Of a stretch of DNA of 5,515 bases, positions 1-5,515 are shown piece by piece. Origin of the DNA: Clostridia bacterium (GTDB lineage: Bacteria; Bacillota; Clostridia; Saccharofermentanales; UBA5734); assembly GCA_017997315.1 (NCBI GenBank), contig JAGOFF010000166.1:1-5515 (forward strand), in the 5' to 3' direction. Made by a program: the position numbers and the translations under genes. The notes beneath the pieces were generated by a model. It was not told the origin of the DNA. It was given only the letters and a program-made list of their open reading frames with translations, and ran no database searches. Numbering within the stretch: the stretch's first letter is position 1; every line of letters begins with the position of its first letter.

Positions 1-1
1 C

Positions 2-1747
2 ATCTACGCGTTTCTGGTGATCGTCGTCATCGAGCTGCTCAACACGCTCAACACCGATCTGCTTCTGGCACCGGTCGTACTGGTGTTCACCTACCTGATC
101 GCGCTCGGCATCACGTTCTTCCTGTTTTTCCTGGTGCGCTCCGTGCCGCTGACGATCCTCCTGTCCGACATCCTGCTCATCACCCTTGCGACGGTCAACC
201 ACTCCAAGATCTATTTCCGGGGCGATCCGCTGTACATCGGCGACCTGCTGCTTGCGGGCGAAGCGGTGACCAGTCTCAAGGACCTTCATTTCCAGGTCTC
301 GGTCCGGATGCTGATGGCGATCCTCGTCCTGCTGATCACCCTGCTCGCGTTCCGGATGGACGCATGGCGCCCCCGCCGCTCCTGGCGCATGCCGGCCGCG
401 GCACTCGCGGTCGCGGCCGTGCTGTCCGGATTCGTCGGGCTGGTCGTGTGCAACGACGCGGTCATGCAGGACGGACTCGGCATCAACCGCTATACCTGGA
501 ACCAGATGACCAACTACAAAAAGAACGGTTTCCTGCTGTCCTTCTCGGCAAGCATCGCCAACCTCTCGGTCGAGACCCCGGAGTACAACCAACCGGAACT
601 CGCCGGCCTGTACGACGTTCCTCCTCCGGCGTCGGACGAACCCGACATCGCCAAGAAACCGCACATCATCGCGATCATGAGCGAATCGTACACGGACTTC
701 CGGAACGTGCGCGACATCCCGGTCAGCGAGCCGGTCACGCCGTTCTACGATTCCCTGATGACACGCGACAACATCATCTCGGGCAACCTCCTGGTGTCCA
801 TCTTCGGGGGCGGAACCTGCAACACCGAGTTTGAGTACCTGACCGGCGGATCCATGCTTTTTCTGCAGGACGGCATCATCCCGTACGGCAGCTACATGAA
901 GCGCCCCACCCACTCCGTTCCCGCGCTGCTCAACGCGCAGGGGTACCGCAGCGTGGCGGTCCATCCGTACATCCGGACGTTCTGGGACCGCGACACCGTG
1001 TATCCCAACCTCGGCTTTGACAAGTTCATCAGCATGGAGGGTTTCGAGGATCCGGAGATCATCCGGACATTCATCAGCGACCGTTCCTGTTTTGAAAAGG
1101 TGATCGAAGAGTTCGAAGCGACCCCGGACGACGAGCGGCTGTTCCTCTACGCCGTCACCATGCAGAACCATTTCCCGTACTACGTGGACGAGGACCAGCT
1201 GACCGGACTCAAGTACCGCATCGACCTCAACGGGCTGACCGGAATGGAGTCTGCGGAGATGTACCTGAGCCTGCTGCGCCAGAGCGATGACGCACTGCGC
1301 GAATTGGTCGAGTACTTCGAGGAGCAGGACGAGCCCGTCATCCTGGTGTTCTTCGGCGACCACCTCCCGGGCAACAACCAGGAGCTCATGCCGTTCTACA
1401 ACTACCTGTTCGGCGGGGAGATCGCCAACCTCAACATCGTCGAGACCCGCAAGATGTTTGAGACCCCGTTTTTCATCTGGTCCAACACGGTGGACCTGCC
1501 CGAGGACAACGTCGACATCATCAGCCCCAACCTGCTGGGCACCTATGTGCTGGATCTTGCGGGCGCCCGGATGTCGCCGTACTTCGAATTCGTCAACGAA
1601 CTGCGGGGATCGGTTTCCGCCATCAACAGCAAGACCATCCTGGACGCCGAAGAGCGCTCCTACGACCGCACGAGCCTGTCCAGGGAACTGGAGACGCTCA
1701 TGAACCGGTACTGGGTGTACGAGTACGACAGCATCGTGAAACCGTAG
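2..1747 (+). CDS. Lipoteichoic acid synthase family protein (LtaS-type membrane sulfatase-fold phosphotransferase), 5' partial
   Basis: The family transfers glycerol-phosphate from phosphatidylglycerol to build polyglycerol-phosphate on the outer face of the membrane. The frame is open to the window edge. A GTG at 17 lies inside a membrane helix and has no ribosome binding site, so the true start is upstream. Numbering from that GTG, membrane helices lie near residues 1-8 (tail), 17-41, 44-60, 94-112 and 125-145, with the loop motif YFRGDP at 66-71. The extracellular catalytic domain spans about 215-525. Expected residues are present: metal ligands E223, D448 and H449 (GDH), nucleophile T267 (GGGTCNTEF), and pocket residues H316, W323, R325 and H385 (NHFPYY). 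The spacing H316-W323-R325-H385 equals that of S. aureus LtaS H347-W354-R356-H416 as I recall it. ETPFFIWSN begins at 482. Nothing looks broken. Family assignment is very secure; whether it is the main LtaS or a paralogue such as a primase or another phospho-sugar transferase is not decidable here. Confidence 0.93.
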   Translation: MYAFLVIVVIELLNTLNTDLLLAPVVLVFTYLIALGITFFLFFLVRSVPLTILLSDILLITLATVNHSKIYFRGDPLYIGDLLLAGEAVTSLKDLHFQVSVRMLMAILVLLITLLAFRMDAWRPRRSWRMPAAALAVAAVLSGFVGLVVCNDAVMQDGLGINRYTWNQMTNYKKNGFLLSFSASIANLSVETPEYNQPELAGLYDVPPPASDEPDIAKKPHIIAIMSESYTDFRNVRDIPVSEPVTPFYDSLMTRDNIISGNLLVSIFGGGTCNTEFEYLTGGSMLFLQDGIIPYGSYMKRPTHSVPALLNAQGYRSVAVHPYIRTFWDRDTVYPNLGFDKFISMEGFEDPEIIRTFISDRSCFEKVIEEFEATPDDERLFLYAVTMQNHFPYYVDEDQLTGLKYRIDLNGLTGMESAEMYLSLLRQSDDALRELVEYFEEQDEPVILVFFGDHLPGNNQELMPFYNYLFGGEIANLNIVETRKMFETPFFIWSNTVDLPEDNVDIISPNLLGTYVLDLAGARMSPYFEFVNELRGSVSAINSKTILDAEERSYDRTSLSRELETLMNRYWVYEYDSIVKP

Positions 1748-1766
1748 GGGGTCCGCTCTGCGGGAT

Positions 1767-1790
1767 CCGATCCTTCAAAGGAACCATCGG
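1767..1790 (+). other. Small hairpin just after the LTA synthase stop codon
   Basis: CCGAT (1767-1771) pairs with ATCGG (1786-1790), and inside it CCTT (1772-1775) pairs with AAGG (1778-1781), leaving AACC as a one-sided bulge. No T-run follows directly; the stronger terminator candidate starts next to it. It may be a 3'-end stabilising structure or part of a compound terminator, or chance. Confidence 0.3.
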
Positions 1791-1830
1791 AAGCGCTTCG
1801 TCCCGGTTGCCGGCACGGGGCGCTTTTCTT
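1791..1830 (+). terminator. Probable Rho-independent terminator of the LTA synthase gene
   Basis: AAGCGC (1791-1796) pairs with GCGCTT (1820-1825), and CCCG (1802-1805) pairs with CGGG (1816-1819). A five-base bulge separates the two helices. An alternative pairing joins CGTCCCG (1799-1805) to CGGGGCG (1816-1822) with one wobble. A T-rich tail TTTTCTT (1824-1830) follows at once. It begins 43 bases after the stop codon, the expected place, and separates the LTA synthase transcript from the surface-protein gene. Confidence 0.65.
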
Positions 1831-1903
1831 ATGTATTACGGTTTAATGAAATATTCACAATCTGTCTTCTCAACGAAATCCGCATCGGTTACCGTATTGG
1901 ACA

Positions 1904-1939
1904 GGTCCATGCACAGTCCTCTTCAGGTGTGCATGGATC
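1904..1939. repeat. Strong inverted repeat (12-bp stem) upstream of the surface-protein gene
   Basis: TCCATGCACA (1906-1915) and TGTGCATGGA (1928-1937) are perfect 10-base inverted arms. The stem extends outward by a G-T wobble (1905/1938) and a G-C pair (1904/1939). Inside the loop CCT (1918-1920) can pair with AGG (1925-1927). No T-run follows, so it does not look like a terminator. It covers the place where a -35 region would lie for the candidate -10 at 1944-1949, so a dimeric regulator operator is a fair reading; an RNA structure is the alternative. Confidence 0.7.
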
Positions 1940-1949
1940 CCTCGATAAT
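1922..1949 (+). promoter_or_regulatory. Candidate sigma-A type promoter for the surface-protein gene
   Basis: GATAAT at 1944-1949 matches the TATAAT consensus at five of six positions. Sixteen bases upstream, TTCAGG (1922-1927) is a poor -35 (three of six). Transcription would start near 1956, giving a leader of about 140 bases before the ATG. The -35 lies in the first inverted repeat and the -10 overlaps the left arm of the second, an arrangement typical of a regulated promoter. Another weak -10 candidate is TTTAAT at 1842-1847, without a recognisable -35. Confidence 0.35.
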
Positions 1950-1984
1950 CCGTATGACGGATTGCCGACAACGGCATACGGATT
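1947..1984. repeat. Compound inverted repeat with alternative pairings
   Basis: AATCCGTATG (1947-1956) and CATACGGATT (1975-1984) are perfect 10-base inverted arms. The left arm can also pair locally: AATCCGT (1947-1953) with ACGGATT (1957-1963) around a three-base loop. A separate hairpin TGCCG (1963-1967) / CGGCA (1972-1976) with loop ACAA lies between. The long and the two short structures exclude each other. The left arm overlaps the candidate -10, so this may be an operator. If transcription starts upstream it could form alternative RNA folds. Confidence 0.7.
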
Positions 1985-2022
1985 TCCAGTCGAACCCCTT
2001 GCTTTCAGATCACTCCCTGGCA

Positions 2023-2034
2023 TGAACCGGTTCA
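2023..2034. repeat. Perfect 12-base palindrome TGAACCGGTTCA
   Basis: The twelve bases are fully self-complementary with no central spacer. It sits 61 bases before the start codon, between the compound inverted repeat and the ribosome binding site. Its form fits a binding site for a homodimeric regulator downstream of the promoter, but no regulator is encoded in the window and no known operator is recognised. Confidence 0.6.
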
Positions 2035-2084
2035 CCAACCCGATCCCCGCACCCACAACTGAATCGATCGAACGCAACGACAAC

Positions 2085-2090
2085 AGGAGG
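2085..2090 (+). promoter_or_regulatory. Ribosome binding site of the surface-protein gene
   Basis: AGGAGG is a full match to the anti-Shine-Dalgarno core and lies five bases before the ATG at 2096. It fixes the start of the large secreted protein; the signal peptide begins at that ATG. Confidence 0.92.
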
Positions 2091-2095
2091 ATCCC

Positions 2096-5000
2096 ATGAA
2101 GAAGCACGGTCGCCGGACTTTCGCGCTCCTGACCGCCCTTGCCCTTTCCCTGACCTTGCTGCCCTTGATGCCCGCCGATGCGCATGCCATCCCCGCACCG
2201 CCGCAGAATGTCGATATCCGGGTGGATCAGGACGATCTGCTGGATCTCGTGCTGACACTCGGCGACACCGATACGGACGTGTCCGCTCTCGACACCGACC
2301 TGACGCAGGCATTGGTCGACCGGGGCGTTCCGGCGGACAAGATCCGGATCCAGGCGGTGGAGTCCAGCGAAGTCGAGGCGGGCAACACCGCGATCGGCTG
2401 GGAAATCTACGACCACACCAACTTCAACGACGCGTCGGTCATCCCGTACTACCGGCCCTTCTACAGCGAGACCAACGGCAACTACACTTTGTCCAACCAC
2501 ATCGCCGTGACGACGTCCGGCGCCACCAACATCGACTTCTTCGGATACGGTTCGCCTCCGTTCAAGGATTTCATGTACATGCCGAACGAACAATACGGCA
2601 CCAAGACGTTCGACTTCACGATTCAGGAAGGGGAGTTCTATGATGCGCTGGACGGCGCGGGCTTCCTGTTCAACACCTCGATGTCGCCCGCCTCGAATCT
2701 GGCCGCGCGCACGATGTCGGGCTATCTGGTGTTCTTCCAGTACACCTGGAGTTCCCCGCCTCCCACCGTCATTGTGTACAAGTTTGTCAACGTCAATGTG
2801 AATACGTTCCATGGTGAGCTCAGCCTTGGTATCCAGCAAGGGTATCCCGGCTTCACACCGATCGCCCAGTTCAGTGCCGGTCCCGAGAGCACCCGCGCCA
2901 TCCGGATCGTGGCCTCGACGGACTCCCTCCAGATGGTATACAACGGCATTCCGGTGACATGGTCGCTCCTGAGCGGCGGATCCGCCACCCAGACGGTTCC
3001 GCTGGACACCGATTTCGGGGCATACGGCTTCGGCCCGCTGGTCGGCTATCTCTCGCACGGCTGCTCCCGCCACACCCATTTCACGTTCAACAACGTCACC
3101 ATGAGCACCGAGTCGGCCCGCCGCTTCTCGGAGGTCATCCGCGAACCCGAGTGGCGCGCGGGATCCAAACGCTTTGTCATCAACGCCGAAGACGGACCGG
3201 TCGCGGACTTCTCGGATCCGGTCGCGCTGGGCGAGATCCTCACGAGACTCGGGAACGAGGGGATCCATTATCTGGGCTGGGGCCGCAATGCCGCCGACGG
3301 AATCGCGTTTGTCGCCAAGAACGACGGCAACGGCACCTACATCGACAAGATGCAGTCCGCGACCGACACCTATGCCGAGCAGATCGGCGCGCTTGCCGAC
3401 TACGTCTATGCCAACTACCTGGACGGGGTCGTCAATGACACCGACTGGCTGGTGTACGGCAAGCCGACCGCGATGACGGTCTCCCCGGAATCGGAGAAGT
3501 CCGGCACCGCGGACGCCGCCTGGCCGGACGGCAAATGGCGCATCGACCATGACCCGGACTGGTTTGACAATTCCACCGGAACCGCTTTGTATGACAACCA
3601 GTATCTCGACAACCTGGATATCTCCTTTGTCGAGACCGGCCGGTATGACGTGTACTTCAAGGATGTCCTGATCAAGACCGTCTACGTGCACCGCGCCCCG
3701 GTTGCGGGCTTCGGGGTGACGGTCGACGGATCGTACGCCGTTTCGATCACCGACAACGCGTTCGATCCGGACCATCAGACGGAGTCCGGCAAGGGCATCG
3801 CCGCTGCCTCCTGGGCATGGCGTGAAAGCAGTTCCGATACCTGGATCGCCGGGCAGCCCGCACAGTTCGCCTCGGGCAAGGACTACATCATCCGGCAGAC
3901 CGTCACGGACGTGGACGGATTGACGGGCATCCCATACTACCGTTATGTGTCCACCCATTCGAACTCCTCCGCCAAACCCATCTCGGAGTTTGACGTGAGC
4001 CCCGCCCGGCTGCTCACCTACCAGACCGAAACCGTCTCGTATGCCGACACCTCCTACGATCCGCAGGGCGGAGCCATCACCGCACGGATCTGGAAAGTCT
4101 ACCGGGAGTCGGATCTGCTGTACTCCGATGCGGTTCCCAAAACGGACTTCAGCGGAGTCGCCGCGGGTACCTACAAGATCGTGCTCTCCGTCCGGAACGC
4201 GAACAACGTCTGGTCCGAGGAGTCCGCACGCTATCTGACGGTCGTGCGTGACACCACCGATCCGGTCATCGGCTGCAATGTGACGGACGGATCCTTTGAC
4301 GCCCCGACCGCGCTGCAGGTGACCATCACCGACGAAAACGGCGGCAGCGGATTCGCGTCCCGCCAGGCCGTCATCGACCAGAGTGCCGGGATGCCCGCCG
4401 CCTGGGGAAGCATCGGAACCAACCCGGCGTTCACGCTGTCGCTCGGACAGCCCGGAACCTGGTATGTCCATGTCAAAGCCGTCGACTACGCCGGCAACGA
4501 TGCGGCCGTGACTTACGGACCCTACACGCTCACCGACAATGCCGCTCCGTCCCAGCCGGTCGTCAACGCCAGTCCGGCCTATACCGACGGAACCTGGGCG
4601 ACGCAGCCGGTCACATTGACCGCCACCGGATCGACCGACGACTTCACGGCCGCCGGGGACCTGGTCTACCGGATGTCCGTCAACGGAACCGACTATGCGG
4701 ACGGAAACACCCTGACGATCTCCAACAGCGGAATCCATACCGTATACTTCAAGGTGCTGGACGAAACCGGGAACGCCAGCGCGGCGGTCTCCCGCACCGT
4801 GCGCGTGGATACCGCGGATCCGTCCGTCGAGGGGACGCCCGACCTGTCGGAGATCCGTGTCCAGGCAAAGCTCAACGTCACCGCCGCGGACAACATCGGA
4901 CTCGCATCGGTCCGTACGCGGATCGGCTCCGGTGCGTGGTCGTCCGTCGACCTGACCGGCCTCTCCGATCCCGCACTCACGCACACCCTGACCCTGACGA

Positions 5001-5515
5001 TCCCGTTCACCGGGACCGAAGCGGCCGCCTATGTGATCCGGCTCGAGACGACCGACCTGGCCGGGCGTACCTCGGCTTCAACCCTCAGCATCCTGCCGCC
5101 CTCGGTCGCGGCACGGATCCTGCTGCTGCCGGATCCGGACACCGGATCGGACGACGACGTGCGCGGCAGCGAAGCGGACATCCGCGACACCAAGCGCTTG
5201 TACGACATGCTGACCTCCGCGGAGAAAGCCGGCCTTCCCGACGGCCTGTCCGGCCGCTTCGACCGGCTGCTCACCCGCATGACCCAACTGCTTCAGATCA
5301 TCCCGCGTGACGAGGACACGGGCGTCGAGGCCGAATCCATCGGCACCGCGGTCCAGATCCCCGAACTCAACGATCCCCAGGCCAGCCTGATCCGCATCGA
5401 GCTCAAGGTCGAAGAGAACGAGCCGGGAACGACTCCCAACTTCCTCGTGACCGCCGGGGAAACCCTGAATGAGCAGGATATGGAAATCCTGCAATCGTTC
5501 GACATCTCCCTGATC
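2096..5515 (+). CDS. Large secreted multidomain surface protein (vWA-like, ConA-like, PKD and Ig-like domains), 3' partial
   Basis: The frame is open for 1140 codons to the window edge. The start is ATG with AGGAGG five bases before. Residues 1-31 form a signal peptide (KK and RR, hydrophobic core 9-25, cleavage after AHA). Residues 44-90 look like a beta-alpha-beta unit (LVLTLGDTDTD, then IRIQAV). About 98-337 is beta-rich and resembles a ConA-like lectin domain (DGAGFLFNT at 186, GFGPLVGY at 311). About 341-443 matches the second half of a vWA fold (RFVINAEDG at 359, GIHYLGWG at 389, NGTYID at 412). A beta-rich spacer follows (450-532). PKD-like domains lie at 534-619 and 627-717, and Ig-like domains at about 719-814, 815-906 and 907-1001 (DYAGN, DETGN, DLAGR). 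A helical segment spans 1022-1070 and a new domain begins near 1080. The likely role is adhesion or matrix/glycan binding; the ligand is unknown. No anchor (LPXTG, SLH) is seen because the C-terminus is missing. Domain names are recognised by eye. Confidence 0.88.
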   Translation, partial: MKKHGRRTFALLTALALSLTLLPLMPADAHAIPAPPQNVDIRVDQDDLLDLVLTLGDTDTDVSALDTDLTQALVDRGVPADKIRIQAVESSEVEAGNTAIGWEIYDHTNFNDASVIPYYRPFYSETNGNYTLSNHIAVTTSGATNIDFFGYGSPPFKDFMYMPNEQYGTKTFDFTIQEGEFYDALDGAGFLFNTSMSPASNLAARTMSGYLVFFQYTWSSPPPTVIVYKFVNVNVNTFHGELSLGIQQGYPGFTPIAQFSAGPESTRAIRIVASTDSLQMVYNGIPVTWSLLSGGSATQTVPLDTDFGAYGFGPLVGYLSHGCSRHTHFTFNNVTMSTESARRFSEVIREPEWRAGSKRFVINAEDGPVADFSDPVALGEILTRLGNEGIHYLGWGRNAADGIAFVAKNDGNGTYIDKMQSATDTYAEQIGALADYVYANYLDGVVNDTDWLVYGKPTAMTVSPESEKSGTADAAWPDGKWRIDHDPDWFDNSTGTALYDNQYLDNLDISFVETGRYDVYFKDVLIKTVYVHRAPVAGFGVTVDGSYAVSITDNAFDPDHQTESGKGIAAASWAWRESSSDTWIAGQPAQFASGKDYIIRQTVTDVDGLTGIPYYRYVSTHSNSSAKPISEFDVSPARLLTYQTETVSYADTSYDPQGGAITARIWKVYRESDLLYSDAVPKTDFSGVAAGTYKIVLSVRNANNVWSEESARYLTVVRDTTDPVIGCNVTDGSFDAPTALQVTITDENGGSGFASRQAVIDQSAGMPAAWGSIGTNPAFTLSLGQPGTWYVHVKAVDYAGNDAAVTYGPYTLTDNAAPSQPVVNASPAYTDGTWATQPVTLTATGSTDDFTAAGDLVYRMSVNGTDYADGNTLTISNSGIHTVYFKVLDETGNASAAVSRTVRVDTADPSVEGTPDLSEIRVQAKLNVTAADNIGLASVRTRIGSGAWSSVDLTGLSDPALTHTLTLTIPFTGTEAAAYVIRLETTDLAGRTSASTLSILPPSVAARILLLPDPDTGSDDDVRGSEADIRDTKRLYDMLTSAEKAGLPDGLSGRFDRLLTRMTQLLQIIPRDEDTGVEAESIGTAVQIPELNDPQASLIRIELKVEENEPGTTPNFLVTAGETLNEQDMEILQSFDISLI

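Larger units (their letters stand above)
1748..2095. other. Intergenic region dense in palindromes; no gene seen
   Basis: This 348-base gap holds no credible gene. A short plus-strand frame at 1807-2025 has no ribosome binding site and overlaps the terminator. A minus-strand frame entering from the right is a shadow of the downstream gene. The left end carries a terminator, then the only clearly A+T-rich patch of the window (about 1824-1880, including TTTAAT at 1842-1847). After that come inverted repeats at 1904-1939 and 1947-1984, a perfect palindrome at 2023-2034, a smaller palindrome TCGATCGA at 2064-2071, and the ribosome binding site at 2085-2090. The composition and structure fit a promoter and operator region for the downstream surface-protein gene. 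Confidence 0.75.

Noticed and set aside
17..19. GTG at 17 as the true start of the LTA synthase gene
   Set aside because: The frame remains open upstream to the window edge, the codon lies within a hydrophobic membrane segment, and the preceding bases show no Shine-Dalgarno sequence.
364..834. Plus-strand frame inside the LTA synthase gene
   Set aside because: It is an out-of-frame Arg-rich product of a G+C-rich gene and overlaps a clearly real catalytic domain.
1904..1984. CRISPR-like array from repeated hairpins
   Set aside because: The two inverted repeats have different arm sequences, there are only two units, and there are no regular spacers or cas genes.
1807..2025. Short plus-strand frame (72 codons) in the intergenic region
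   Set aside because: It starts inside the terminator stem, has no ribosome binding site, and its sequence is determined largely by the inverted repeats. No recognisable protein feature is present.
1889..4984. Minus-strand open frame of about 1031 codons opposite the surface-protein gene
   Set aside because: It lies in exact codon register with the plus-strand gene, so its stops would need TTA, CTA or TCA codons in the sense strand. The sense gene avoids these rare codons; the first TCA is at 5078. The translated product is Arg/Gly/Val/Asp-rich without recognisable domains or signal peptide. The plus-strand gene has a full ribosome binding site, signal peptide and recognisable domains.
5078..5494. 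Minus-strand frame near the right edge
   Set aside because: It is a further shadow of the surface-protein gene in the same antisense register, bounded by the TCA codon at 5078.

Overview
The window comes from a G+C-rich Gram-positive bacterium, most likely a Bacillota (Firmicutes) member with a lipoteichoic-acid type envelope. The evidence is an LtaS-type enzyme, a Firmicutes-style secreted multidomain surface protein with a KK-type signal peptide, and a strong AGGAGG ribosome binding site. Codons are strongly G/C-ending; TTA, CTA and TCA are almost absent from the second gene. I cannot name a genus from sequence alone.

Layout: (1) Positions 2-1747, plus strand: the 3' part of a lipoteichoic acid synthase family gene, with its start upstream of the window. 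The visible part has about four and a half N-terminal membrane helices followed by a complete extracellular alkaline-phosphatase/sulfatase-fold domain with every expected catalytic residue. (2) Positions 1748-2095: a 348-base intergenic region. It holds a probable Rho-independent terminator, a locally A+T-rich patch, two tandem strong inverted repeats (1904-1939 and 1947-1984), a perfect 12-base palindrome (2023-2034), a candidate promoter whose -10 overlaps the second inverted repeat, and an AGGAGG Shine-Dalgarno. (3) Positions 2096-5515, plus strand: the first 1140 codons of a very large secreted surface protein, still open at the window edge. In order it has a signal peptide, the first half of a von Willebrand A (vWA)-like fold, a probable concanavalin-like domain, the second half of the vWA-like fold, a beta-rich spacer, two PKD-like domains, three bacterial Ig-like domains, a helical spacer, and the start of another domain.

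The two genes point the same way but look like separate transcription units: a terminator follows the first and dense palindromic DNA precedes the second. Both products act at the cell envelope, one building a polyanionic cell-wall polymer and the other probably displayed on or released from the surface. A direct functional link is only inferred from adjacency.

The most interesting signals are the dense palindromic control region in front of the surface-protein gene, the apparent splitting of a vWA-like fold around a lectin-like insertion, and a marked excess of the palindrome GGATCC. The long minus-strand reading frame opposite the surface-protein gene is a codon-bias shadow and is not annotated.
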